The translations under genes were made by a program, and so were the position numbers. This document shows positions 39,572-48,360 of a stretch of DNA of 64,000 nt, piece after piece. How positions within the stretch are numbered: position 1 is the stretch's first letter; every line of letters begins with the position of its first letter. The notes beneath the pieces are model-generated. The model saw nothing but the letters and a program-made list of their open reading frames with translations. It was not told the origin of the DNA and searched no databases. This DNA comes from Gracilaria gracilis (Eukaryota; Rhodophyta; Florideophyceae; Gracilariales; Gracilariaceae). Location of the stretch: NCBI GenBank assembly GCA_030374805.1, contig JARGSG010000019.1:620001-684000 (forward strand), written 5' to 3'.

Positions 39572-42500
39572 TTAAGAAGGTGATAAGTGCTCGGGGTTGG
39601 TACGTAACACATTACATAGACTATGTAAGCCAAGAGGGAGTTTTCGCCAGCTCGTGTTCTGGCACCTTTGAACCTGTGTTGAGGTGATACCTCGCTTTCC
39701 GAAATAACAATTTGACATACCGGCCGCACACGGCTTCCCGTGTGGAAGTAACGATTCTGAACCACTGTTCATCAAAGAACTTGATGTAGTAATTGGTCTA
39801 AACCCTGTCTCTTCGCCAGAAATTCTTTCGGCTGTTGCAGCCAAAGTAAGAACGGCAGAACCAGCAGTCACAGTAGGCTGGTATATGGGCTGCTGTTCTG
39901 CGTTTCCATTTTTAGTGGCGTTTGCACTGTCGGTGCCCGGTGAGACAGACTGTGCTGCACGTGTTGAATCTAACCCTGCTGAGGGCTCTTCCACAGTTAC
40001 AGAAGTAGAGGCAATTTCTACTGGACGTGTTTCTGAGAAAACAATGTCGTTGGCTTTGCGGTAAATAAAAGTATCATTGGTGCGTTTTGGTTTCTTCACA
40101 AAAACTTTTGACGCACCGCCAGAGAGTCGTTTCCTGTTTCGCGTCCTTGCGAACCGAGGAACGTTATTTTGTCTGCACTTACGACAGAACGGCCTTGATT
40201 CCTGAGATTTCAAAGAAGCACCACTGCTATTCTCTTTGGTTGAAATCTTTCTGTTCTCCCGAGACACTGAGCCTTTCAAGCCACAGAAACAGCTTACATC
40301 CTTTGCAGCAATGTTAATAAGTGGTGAGTTATAGATACCTTCTTCTATCTGATCATCGCAGCACAGCTCTCCTTCGACATATACCGCAGTACGTAGTTGA
40401 TCTAAAGCTTGCCTAGAATCTTTGGCGTTACAGGCTGCGGGGTGCTCCTTAAATTTTTGTGCGTGAGTTTCTGAGAGGGAGTCTGGAAAGAGGAAGCGTG
40501 TACCGCATATATACTTGAGATCATCGATTGATGCATCTAATAGGTCTTCCGCTTTCTTGAATTGACCCTTGTATCTCGAGTACATACCACGTGGCTTTCC
40601 GCAGTTGCTGCATTCAATCATACCTCTACAAGCCGTTCCAGCCATAGATAACTTGTTCGAACGCGGTGCAAGGCTCCTTTTCGCATCTATTGGGGGCTTT
40701 TCTGCTTCAGGCTTTCGGTAATTGCTGTCAAACGCGGCATAATTCCCATCACTTTGCTTGACAGGGAACGGAATTGGGGCAATCTTATCGGAGACATGTT
40801 CAGATAACCGAGGCTTCAAGGCACAAAGTGGACATTGATCGACACAAGAAGTCGAGGAGGTAACGAGATTCTTTCGCAATTGAAACATATAACGATTATT
40901 CTCTAAATTGTGTGCGTTCAATATCTTTTCGGCGTTTGTCCCTTCCACATGTGAAGCTTGCATACGTTCACTATCAAGCTGTGGGCAAACCTCAGATTGA
41001 ATAAAATGCATGACCCTGTTAGTTTCCTGCTCTGTTGCAGCTTTGAGTACAGTCCAAGACTCGTTCGCAGTAACTTGCAGTCTCGACACAGCCTCTGTCA
41101 TTGCACAAATAACCGGCTCAACAGACGCGTTAATCATTGTAGGTATGTCAATCGAGTTCGACAGAGCATCCTCATGCTCTCTTAGTTTCCGAATTCCGTT
41201 CATGCTAGATACAGACTTCATGCGTTTTTCAAACCATCTGGCATGGTCAGGTGGTATCCCTTCGCACTCGCTACAACTCCCTCTCGAAAACGACGCTCCT
41301 TCCCACGCAATGTTCAGATCTGCCATTCTTTGTTCCGCAGGATTGACCCAGGAGTCTCCTGGAGCCGTCCGTACACAAACCACCTCATCTAGATTGAGTT
41401 CAACCATTAACCATAAGAAGCCCAATTGTACGGAGTACAGGTTTGTTCGATGGTCTGTACCGCCGTCAGAAAAGACGACAAGAACAGGAGGAACCAGGCC
41501 TTGTTTGTCGCGGTCTCGAACTGCATGTGAAAGTTCAGCAGCATGTCTGAAAGGGTTTGATGCTTGAAACACAGCATTCTTGATGCATAGGTAAGGTGCT
41601 CCCCTGCAGTAGGACCCAAGTGGGTCGGTAGGTGGGTTGATAAACAAGGAAACAGAAGGAGTAAGGGTGACGTTTGAAAAGTCATGGTCAGCAGCTAGTA
41701 GGACTTCGTTCTTTCCTTTTCCATCGTAAATGTGTATACTTTTCTTACTGCGGCGTTGGACAGCAGTGATCGGCATCCCCGGCTCTCCGAGTTTAACGCC
41801 ACATTTGTCATCAACAGATAGTAGCATTGCATGTTTCGAGATAGCCAGGGGATGAGACCATTGGCGTACGTACTGCCATAAAGCGCGAACGAAATGACAG
41901 TCCTCGTGATCACTCCTTATTGTGCGACTTTGCACAGCATGATGTAGCCCAAGACGTCCGGTAAATTTGGCAGCTTGTAGTGTATCTGTACGTTGCGGTT
42001 GGAACTGAAGCCGCAGCCACTCATGAGATGGCAAAATGAAGTCGTTGCCAACCTTTAAACCAAGAACAGTTTCGCCGTATGTTTTGATGCGATTCATCAA
42101 ATCTGGGATTGACATTGCAACAGGCATATACATTCTCGACCCTTGGCTCTCTGCAGCACGTCTCTGATCCACCCGAGCCCCTGTGGAACTCACTGCACTA
42201 TCCAGAAACAATCGCCCTGCTTCGAAGAATTTGGAAAGCTTTTCATTTTTGGCAGCATCGTTGTGTAACCTGAGATCTTCTGCTAGTGATATGACGTATT
42301 CTTCCTGTGTGGAGCCGATGTTGTTACTGATACCCAATATGTGCACAAGTGCACGAGCTATGCGAGCATGATCTTGGTTTGTCCTTTTCACTGTCGAAAA
42401 CCCAAATGCTTCTAACCATGCCTGCGCGGAAGCTGCGCCTAGCTTTCCACGTGAGCGACCGATAGCCTGAATAGCCTGTGAGTAAATGAGGGACTGCTGT

Positions 42501-43498
42501 CGTGATAGAATCTTTCGAACTAGCTGCGACGCAACCAGTACTGCTTGCCCATTTCTGTGTTCCGAACGAGCGGTAGTTGATAGAGGTATCCTCCAAAGAC
42601 CGACGAAAATACCCACAGACCCTGGTATATTGTTTTGGTAGTACCCAATTGGAAAAGGAAGACCATTATTGAGAATACCCTTTCTTGCTTTGAACCGCGC
42701 TTTTCGAACTTGAGATTGCTTCAAATAAACGTTCTTCACCGGTACAGAACCATCCAAGCTCCTCAAATTTGACTCAAGTGTGGAATGCCTGTCAAAGTCT
42801 ATTTTGATCACAGAATAAAAACCGGCACAACACAGCTCTTCAATCAGATTCTGTAGGTCATTGTGAATGTTATTACAGCTTCCCTTGAAAGCTTCGACAG
42901 TCCCTGCGCGTGTGGTACAGTCATCTGTTTCATTTGAAGAACTCGTTTGAAACTTAAAGGAGAAGCTCGCATTGCAGCTTCTTGCCTTTTCCTGAGACAG
43001 TGCTGTTTTGCGCATGTGATCTTGATAGCATATGACACACTCCAATAATGCATAAATAGAGGAAATAAATCGATCTGTCCGCACCTTTTTACCCCTCTTG
43101 GCTTTGTAATTAGAAAATAACAGGGCCTCCATGGAAGTGTTCAAAGCATCTGATTGGTTTGCGAGATCAGATAGAGATAGTCTCGGAGGTGCTTTCTTTT
43201 TGTCTTTCCACTTGTTGAACTTGCACTCAGTAGAATTTCCCCCGATCAGTGTCCTGAAACGTTCCGCTGTACTAAAGAGCCTCCTATGGCTCTCAATGGC
43301 ATCTAAATGTCCATCTAATTTCCACAGTAAGTTGCACAGATCCCTGAGAACTAATGCGGCCACTTTCAAAGATCTTTGACAAATTCTGAAACCGCTGATA
43401 CCTGCCTGCTCAATGACACGTTTGGCTAAGGCATTCTTCGCATCTTCGCGGCCAGCTCCTCCTCGGAAAAAACATCCCCTGCCGAAACCGAGACCGTA
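39572..43498 (-). CDS. Giant DDE-like transposase with zinc-binding C-terminus, family not named
   Basis: The frame is open from 43498 to the stop at 39572. It has no ATG before 43132, so the true start lies upstream in another frame or exon. The central region holds three acidic blocks in DDE order: LLSVDDKCGVKLGEPG (about 41807-41812), VVFSDGGTDHRTNLYSVQL (about 41465-41467) and VRTAPGDSWVNPAEQRMADL (Glu at 41335-41337). The spacing, about 115 and 43 residues, suits an RNase H-fold transposase. The C-terminal third is Cys-rich: DQCPLCALKP, MIECSNCGKPRGMYS, FCGLKG and FCRKCRQN. From memory, uncharacterised proteins of cnidarians and sponges share the SDGGPDHR and NPVER blocks. The role, excision and insertion of the surrounding element, is inferred from context. 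Confidence 0.75.
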   Translation of the reverse strand, partial: YGLGFGRGCFFRGGAGREDAKNALAKRVIEQAGISGFRICQRSLKVAALVLRDLCNLLWKLDGHLDAIESHRRLFSTAERFRTLIGGNSTECKFNKWKDKKKAPPRLSLSDLANQSDALNTSMEALLFSNYKAKRGKKVRTDRFISSIYALLECVICYQDHMRKTALSQEKARSCNASFSFKFQTSSSNETDDCTTRAGTVEAFKGSCNNIHNDLQNLIEELCCAGFYSVIKIDFDRHSTLESNLRSLDGSVPVKNVYLKQSQVRKARFKARKGILNNGLPFPIGYYQNNIPGSVGIFVGLWRIPLSTTARSEHRNGQAVLVASQLVRKILSRQQSLIYSQAIQAIGRSRGKLGAASAQAWLEAFGFSTVKRTNQDHARIARALVHILGISNNIGSTQEEYVISLAEDLRLHNDAAKNEKLSKFFEAGRLFLDSAVSSTGARVDQRRAAESQGSRMYMPVAMSIPDLMNRIKTYGETVLGLKVGNDFILPSHEWLRLQFQPQRTDTLQAAKFTGRLGLHHAVQSRTIRSDHEDCHFVRALWQYVRQWSHPLAISKHAMLLSVDDKCGVKLGEPGMPITAVQRRSKKSIHIYDGKGKNEVLLAADHDFSNVTLTPSVSLFINPPTDPLGSYCRGAPYLCIKNAVFQASNPFRHAAELSHAVRDRDKQGLVPPVLVVFSDGGTDHRTNLYSVQLGFLWLMVELNLDEVVCVRTAPGDSWVNPAEQRMADLNIAWEGASFSRGSCSECEGIPPDHARWFEKRMKSVSSMNGIRKLREHEDALSNSIDIPTMINASVEPVICAMTEAVSRLQVTANESWTVLKAATEQETNRVMHFIQSEVCPQLDSERMQASHVEGTNAEKILNAHNLENNRYMFQLRKNLVTSSTSCVDQCPLCALKPRLSEHVSDKIAPIPFPVKQSDGNYAAFDSNYRKPEAEKPPIDAKRSLAPRSNKLSMAGTACRGMIECSNCGKPRGMYSRYKGQFKKAEDLLDASIDDLKYICGTRFLFPDSLSETHAQKFKEHPAACNAKDSRQALDQLRTAVYVEGELCCDDQIEEGIYNSPLINIAAKDVSCFCGLKGSVSRENRKISTKENSSGASLKSQESRPFCRKCRQNNVPRFARTRNRKRLSGGASKVFVKKPKRTNDTFIYRKANDIVFSETRPVEIASTSVTVEEPSAGLDSTRAAQSVSPGTDSANATKNGNAEQQPIYQPTVTAGSAVLTLAATAERISGEETGFRPITTSSSLMNSGSESLLPHGKPCAAGMSNCYFGKRGITSTQVQRCQNTSWRKLPLGLHSLCNVLRTNPEHLSPS

Positions 43499-43607
43499 TC
43501 AGTGGGTCTGGTTGCTCGCGCAGCAGCAGACTTCAAAACCTCAAAGGCGTTTTTTGGGGCAGGTGAATTGAGAGACGTTCGAGATCTGTTCAAAACATCT
43601 GTTTTAG

Positions 43608-43976
43608 CTAGATCTTTGTAGGATCTGCACTGTGCTTTACGAGAGCGTTTTTAGATTCTCTTGAGCTAAAGAGTTTCGACACATTGAATGTCACGGGAGA
43701 AAATCCGTCACATAAGTTCATCAACTCTAATAGACATAGAGAATGCAAATCAAAATCTGAGACAGTAGCTATTTCGGTAGCACTTTGAAACAGGGTGGCA
43801 TCGATGACATCATCGAAAGCGTCCAATTCCTTTCGCTTTTTACGCAGAAGATCGTATGTGTGTTTGAGTGAATATGTAGCCGGCGATTGTAGAATTGTTT
43901 TGGGACAGAGGAAAAGGCGCCTTCCATCGAGAAGACGAGACGTTTGAGCATTACAAATTAGTAACTTTGATGACAT
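43608..43976 (-). CDS. Probable N-terminal segment of the unclassified transposase
   Basis: A 122-codon frame beginning MSSKLLICNAQTSRLLDGRR, 266 bp inside the right TIR. It is followed by a second coding-like frame (about 43430-43620) containing NAFEVLKSAAARATRPTDTV and SEEELAAKMRR, and then by the main transposase frame (ALAKRVIEQAGISGFRICQR). Each step is a -1 frame change. Either two small indels have disabled the start of the gene or short introns exist that I could not identify. The composition of all three pieces is protein-like, so they probably belong to one original protein. Confidence 0.55.
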   Translation of the reverse strand: MSSKLLICNAQTSRLLDGRRLFLCPKTILQSPATYSLKHTYDLLRKKRKELDAFDDVIDATLFQSATEIATVSDFDLHSLCLLELMNLCDGFSPVTFNVSKLFSSRESKNALVKHSADPTKI

Positions 43977-44242
43977 TGTGGGGATTATGAAAAAGAGGGT
44001 GGAGTATCACGGTGATGGCGAGATCACCATTCACTATGTTCGCTAGTTCTTCGGCCTACAGCCCTGATATGGCATTGGTTGTTGCCGCCAAATATGTTTA
44101 CTGTAAAATAGTGTAAGGAAACCCCTCTTCTTTTGCTTACAGCGGACAGATAAGCAAGGGTAAAATAAGCGTTTGACGACACCCGAAATGTTTGGGAACA
44201 GGGGATAAGGCTGAAAATCCCCACTGTTTTTTTGATTCGGCG

Positions 44243-44276
44243 GGAACGGAAACCAACTAATTGAGTTGTGGTGCCC
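44243..44276 (-). repeat. Terminal inverted repeat, right copy
   Basis: Exact reverse complement of 38958-38991. The plus strand ends GAGTTGTGGTGCCC and is followed by TAA, the second target-site copy. Confidence 0.9.
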
Positions 44277-44279
44277 TAA

Positions 44280-45030
44280 AGGGTTACGCCTTTGGCGCAA
44301 TTGCCAATCGCTCGTCATCGCCCGTGAGACGGACACCGATGGAGATTCCATCACGGAATCCATCAGATGGACATCCACCTGATAATAGTGAGCAAATCCC
44401 CTGATATCTATCTACGAAGGTTAAAGCAATTGGACCGCGCCAAGCTCCCTCAGCGAGATGGACAGTGTTAGATCCTCTGTCGTCCACAAGCCACCACCTT
44501 CCCAAGAGCCGGGACAGCCTTCTGCGTGGTCGATGCCAAGCGTACAGCCGTATCCGATGTCGGGGCAAGATGATCCCGACGGACTGTCCTATCTCATTGG
44601 TTGTATATTGCCTCGTGAAGAGCATTTATTTCGCGTTGCCATTCTCCGCACTTAGGCGCTATACAGAAACCCGCCAGAGCTCCCTCTACTGAGAAGTAGA
44701 ACGTTAGCCTTCGTTGCATGTTGTTTCCAGTTAAGCCTTCGAGCGGGCTGGTGCAGATGAATTCCGCCGCTACGTAAGTGCAGTCTCCCAAGCCTGGACC
44801 ATGGGTCTCGACATCGATTACAAGCTTGTGTTGTACATGCTGGGACCGAGAGTCCGAGAGCGCAAGAAGAGGCTCGAGTTCTTGCCGAAGAGGGATGAAA
44901 ATGTGAAACGGCAATCAGTCAAGGTCGTCGTTAAAGGTGTTCATCATCTCAACAACATAACGCAACAGGAAAACTGTTTCATTGGAAGTACGAGGTTCAG
45001 ACTCCATGACATGGAAACATATACTGTCTC
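44280..45030. other. Spacer between two transposons, broken unrecognised frames
   Basis: These 751 bp hold two overlapping minus-strand frames (44594-44914 and 44284-44625) with a protein-like feel (VDVETHGPGLGDCTYVAAEF; VHLAEGAWRGPIALTFVDRY). I cannot assign either. They could be remains of an older mobile element into which both flanking transposons inserted, or chance. Confidence 0.3.
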
Positions 45031-45054
45031 CTAGTGTCTATCGGACCAACGCGT

Positions 45055-45093
45055 TGACCTCATATGAGGTCAAAATGACCTCATATGAGGTCA
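45055..45093. repeat. Two copies of an 18-bp subterminal palindrome, left end
   Basis: TGACCTCATATGAGGTCA at 45055-45072 and again at 45076-45093, separated by three bases. Each is a perfect self-palindrome. A third copy lies at 47849-47866 near the right end. Confidence 0.95.
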
Positions 45094-45146
45094 GCCCGTT
45101 GAGAGAGTAAAATAAACCAAAAAATTACATTCCGGACCTATAATGC

Positions 45147-45178
45147 GGACTTTTCAAATTTCAAAATTTGAAAAGTCC
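45147..45178. repeat. Perfect 15-bp inverted repeat inside the piggyBac left end
   Basis: GGACTTTTCAAATTT (45147-45161), two bases, then its exact reverse complement (45164-45178). It lies between the subterminal palindromes and the tRNA-like sequence. Confidence 0.93.
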
Positions 45179-45221
45179 TTGAACAGTCGTTTAAGTAGCA
45201 GTCTGTAGGGCAAAACGGCCA

Positions 45222-45292
45222 GTAATCACAGCTCAGTGGATAAGATATCCTATGTGAGCAAATTAAACGTGAGTTCAAACCTCGCTGAGTTT
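45222..45292 (+). other. tRNA-like sequence (A-box and B-box) within the piggyBac element
   Basis: CAGCTCAGTGGATAAG resembles a tRNA A-box/D-arm. GTGAG-TTCAAAC-CTCGC (45269-45285) is a perfect 5-bp T-arm with canonical TTCAAAC loop. The acceptor arms GTAATCA / TGAGTTT pair only partly, the D-stem is half formed, and I find no clean anticodon arm. It is probably a degenerate tRNA or a tRNA-derived SINE head rather than a working tRNA. Confidence 0.5.
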
Positions 45293-45586
45293 ATTAAAAC
45301 TCGAAAACTCCTTATGGAGCTCGACTAATTCTAGTAATATGTTTACACTAAGAACGTTTTCAACACCCACTTGAACAACAGACAGAACAAGGTGACATCT
45401 GTTAAAGGGGCAGTTTCGTCAGAGTGTAAACATTATCTAGCATGTTCAATAACGCGGATTGAATTAGTAGGGGGCTTAAGGCAAATGAACACTTGTTGAT
45501 AATGTGATTCTTTATGTGTTTTTATTCAATATCAGCGCTTGTCTACTTCTATGTTGACGTTGTTGTTGACAACAGATGTGCTTCAA

Positions 45587-47677
45587 TTACTTTTTAACAC
45601 CGTGACGTAACTCAATGTGGTTCTTAAAGCAGTCCCTTCCTGTACCAGTGTGACATAAATACATTTCAGATTTCAAAGATATATAGCATTCAGAACATAA
45701 AAACTTAGACTTCATATTCCCTTTGCACACTTTGCATCGTCCTTGATATGAAGACTTCGTAATCATTCCATCCTTAGTTTTTCTCTTGCGATTAGTCTGC
45801 ATAAGATGCACACCAGTTCCTGCAGGTTTCGGAATATGATCTTCTATTTCCATATGTTCTTCATCTCGAGTCATCAAAGCGGTCCGGTCCCACGTATTAG
45901 TGATAAGCTCGTCAGCCAACTTTGAATAGAAGTTATATGGAGATAATAACTTTCGCATACCATTACCAGCTTTGTAAAGCATCCACGCATCAACCATACA
46001 AATGGATAATAAAGATGAATTCACACGGAACGACCAATCTTTGACCTCGATTTTCTTCTCCAGTTTTAAGTCATCTTGGCGGCATCTGTTGTGTCTGTCA
46101 ATCATTGAACACGTTTTATAGTATTCCTCACAAACCTCTGGTATCGGTACTTCAAGTTCAACTTTCCTCGAAACATTTCCTTGTCGTCTCCATCTTTGTC
46201 GCATTATTGGGTTTCCAGGGTTCACCGTGTTGCATGTTGATATAAAGTACCTTCGTTCCCTATCGACCCACATTACCGCCATTAGATCAGTATTCAAACC
46301 GTTCCCCTTCGAAACCATTGAAACAAAATCTCCACGATTCTCTAAGGTCTTCTCTGATAAATGCTTCATAGGAAATTGACGTGTTGCATTCTTGATAACC
46401 CCAGTAAAGCGCAGTCCTTTTTCCAAAAGAGCATTAGCTGTTTTCACCGATGCAAAAAAAGAATCTGCACAAACATGGCGTCCAGACCCAAACCATGGCT
46501 GGACTAATCGAAGTAAAATAGCAGTTCCATGAGTATGTTCTGCATCAAAATCCTGATCAGGGGCTTCAGATCCCATATTGAGCTCAATATTTAGCATGAT
46601 ACCACTTCTTCCGCAACAAACGGTTTTCATTTCCAACCCGTTTTCTGGTTTTCGATCCAGCGCGGTATAGTGTGGGAGCCCCACATCAATCCAGTCTCCC
46701 CCCAGCCCATACCAGCGTGACATACTCTCATCAACGCATAAAGCATGTGAAGGTGTCACGAAAGAACGGCGGTGATCATTGATGGCTTTCACGAAATCAG
46801 TGACTAAATTCCAGCGAGCCGTGCCATAATCCTCTTGAGCAGCGTTACCACTGAAACAAATACAACCCCTTAGAGTTTCAAACCTATTTCGTGACATTGC
46901 TTCACCAATCACAGGCTGAGACATAAACCTGGATGCTGATCTTGAACCCCAAAGATCTCTTCTATTGGAAAACTCCAGCCTGCTTATTGAAACCATCACG
47001 CCAAAGAACCTTAAAAGCTCTCCACCACTCGTCGAAGAGGCACCATCATTTTCCAAGTTCTTGTTCGTCTTCTCCACGATAGTCTTCAGATGTCCAATGG
47101 GGAACATCCATAAAAAATAGTCAATGAATGTCATCCTACTTGGGCAATGACGTGGTGAGATAAAATCTCCGGCTGGGCCAATAACCTTCCACGGCTGCAA
47201 TTGCATGCATCCATTGATAGGGCTACAAATTGCCTCCGTGTTCCACGCACGATCATGCACAGTCACTGACTGGTCGGAAGGGGGCGCTTTTGAAACGGGA
47301 TCCGCCTCCTGCAAATTTTGCAGTTGTTCTCCTTCATTCGGCTGATTGTCAACATTTTGGGCCGGTAACGGTGGTACAATTGCTGTGTCAACATTATCAG
47401 TTTGTGGACTGTTAAGGAGACCATCACAAACCTTTACACTGCGAAGAGGAAGAGTACACTGTTTTTGGCGGTTTGGGAAATCAAACTGAATAGTGAGAAA
47501 TGTACAGTTTCGGCCGTTGACGAGTCGAATGTCAAATTTTGTCACTGTTCCAGGGACAGTTTTCGTCTTCCAAAGAGATCCAAAGTAGCGTTTGCTTTCC
47601 GACTCACAAACTACAAGGCGGGCACGACTGTGAACTTTGTTACCAACGGTACGACGAGGGTCTGTTGACGGGGCCAT
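45587..47677 (-). CDS. piggyBac-family transposase (DDE_Tnp_1_7)
   Basis: A 696-aa uninterrupted frame from ATG 47677. After a Pro/Gln-rich N-terminal region, the catalytic domain starts near residue 170 (MTFIDYFLWMFPIGHLKTIV). The catalytic aspartates are Asp316 in LCVDESMSRWYG, Asp405 in VCADSFFASVKTANALLEKG and Asp472 in WVDRERRYFISTC; a further conserved MIDRHNRCRQDD follows. The C-terminus has a Cys-rich, zinc-ribbon-like region (RCKVCKGNMKSKFLCSECYI, GRDCFKNHIELRHG), typical of piggyBac proteins that use it to bind the ends. All catalytic residues are present, so the element looks autonomous. Confidence 0.92.
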   Translation of the reverse strand: MAPSTDPRRTVGNKVHSRARLVVCESESKRYFGSLWKTKTVPGTVTKFDIRLVNGRNCTFLTIQFDFPNRQKQCTLPLRSVKVCDGLLNSPQTDNVDTAIVPPLPAQNVDNQPNEGEQLQNLQEADPVSKAPPSDQSVTVHDRAWNTEAICSPINGCMQLQPWKVIGPAGDFISPRHCPSRMTFIDYFLWMFPIGHLKTIVEKTNKNLENDGASSTSGGELLRFFGVMVSISRLEFSNRRDLWGSRSASRFMSQPVIGEAMSRNRFETLRGCICFSGNAAQEDYGTARWNLVTDFVKAINDHRRSFVTPSHALCVDESMSRWYGLGGDWIDVGLPHYTALDRKPENGLEMKTVCCGRSGIMLNIELNMGSEAPDQDFDAEHTHGTAILLRLVQPWFGSGRHVCADSFFASVKTANALLEKGLRFTGVIKNATRQFPMKHLSEKTLENRGDFVSMVSKGNGLNTDLMAVMWVDRERRYFISTCNTVNPGNPIMRQRWRRQGNVSRKVELEVPIPEVCEEYYKTCSMIDRHNRCRQDDLKLEKKIEVKDWSFRVNSSLLSICMVDAWMLYKAGNGMRKLLSPYNFYSKLADELITNTWDRTALMTRDEEHMEIEDHIPKPAGTGVHLMQTNRKRKTKDGMITKSSYQGRCKVCKGNMKSKFLCSECYISLKSEMYLCHTGTGRDCFKNHIELRHGVKK

Positions 47678-47848
47678 TGTGTACAGATTGTGTTGACGTT
47701 TGTGAAAAAATGCTCCAGCTTGGTTGCTGTGTACATGTCATGGGCGACTTTGGTTAACGCCATCAAAGGGAGGACGACGGAGGTGAGGACGAAGTGTTTT
47801 TTTTTAAAAAAGTGAAAACTTTTACTTAAAATTTATGTGAGTAAAAAC

Positions 47849-47866
47849 TGACCTCATATGAGGTCA
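47849..47866. repeat. 18-bp subterminal palindrome, right end
   Basis: Perfect copy of TGACCTCATATGAGGTCA, 15 bases inside the right terminus TGTCTAT. With the two left copies it is a likely transposase binding site. Confidence 0.93.
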
Positions 47867-47885
47867 GTTGTCAAATAGACACTAG

Positions 47886-48360
47886 CAACTGCGGCTCTCA
47901 GCCTGAGAGTCTCAGGCTACAAAAGCTGGGCGCATTGACTTCCTTGCAGGTGTGGAGAGACGAGTTCCCGTCGCCTCTTTTGACACGAACAATTAGCATT
48001 CACTGTTTCCGCACGCTTCATAGGAAACTATGATTCTGCCATGTCCCATACTGGCTTGGCCTCGCATTTCCCCTTGCTGTAGCAGTATTCCCTAGATCCT
48101 GATCGGAAAGTTTTTTATCTTTCGATACAAAGGTAGTTCGCGTTTATGCTTAGCGAAAACTTGACAAAATATTCCGACTGTGATTGTCCCAAGAGTCCAT
48201 GCAGTTTGCGCATATTTCTTCTTTTCTCCGGCTCGGGAGATATTTGCACGGCACCAGGCCAGAACGAAGGAACGATGACACCTACTGATATCAATATAAG
48301 ACCTACTCTAGCAAACTAAAGGCAGAGGTGTGAACAGTGATAGTAGTTAGGTGTATAAAC
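47886..48360. other. Intergenic region, no gene seen
   Basis: 475 bp between the piggyBac element and the sufD stop. Contains a small perfect palindrome CTCTCAGCCTGAGAG (47895-47909). Nothing else recognised. Confidence 0.35.

Larger units (their letters stand above)
38958..44276 (-). mobile_element. 5.3-kb DNA transposon with perfect 34-bp terminal inverted repeats, unclassified DDE family
   Basis: The bases 38958-38991 (starting GGGCACCACAACTCAATTAG) are repeated exactly, inverted, at 44243-44276. Similarity stops sharply on the inner side. Immediately outside, TAA occurs on both sides (38955-38957 and 44277-44279), a 3-bp target-site duplication. Inside is one long minus-strand gene for a DDE-like protein, with N-terminal pieces in other frames. 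Perfect TIRs suggest recent movement. A TAA duplication and GGG termini resemble PIF/Harbinger, and 3-bp duplications are also reported for Zator, but the protein does not look like a Harbinger transposase to me. Classification is left open. Confidence 0.88.
45035..47881 (-). mobile_element. piggyBac-type DNA transposon bounded by CTAG
   Basis: A 2,847-bp element. The left end reads CTAG|TGTCTATCGGACC (45031 on) and the right end, read inward on the other strand, CTAG|TGTCTATTTGACAAC (47885 down). The termini TGTCTAT match, and both sides carry the 18-bp palindrome TGACCTCATATGAGGTCA just inside. CTAG on both flanks (45031-45034, 47882-47885) is either a 4-bp palindromic target duplication or part of the TIR; palindromy prevents deciding. 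Canonical piggyBac elements duplicate TTAA, which is absent here. The single gene inside is a full-length piggyBac-type transposase. Confidence 0.87.

Noticed and set aside
44284-44914. Two overlapping minus-strand frames between the transposons
   Set aside because: They contain protein-like phrases but overlap in different frames, are short, and match nothing I recognise; recorded only as spacer, not as genes.
45222-45292. Functional tRNA gene
   Set aside because: T-arm and A-box are good, but the D-stem, acceptor arms and anticodon arm do not pair properly, so it is listed only as tRNA-like.
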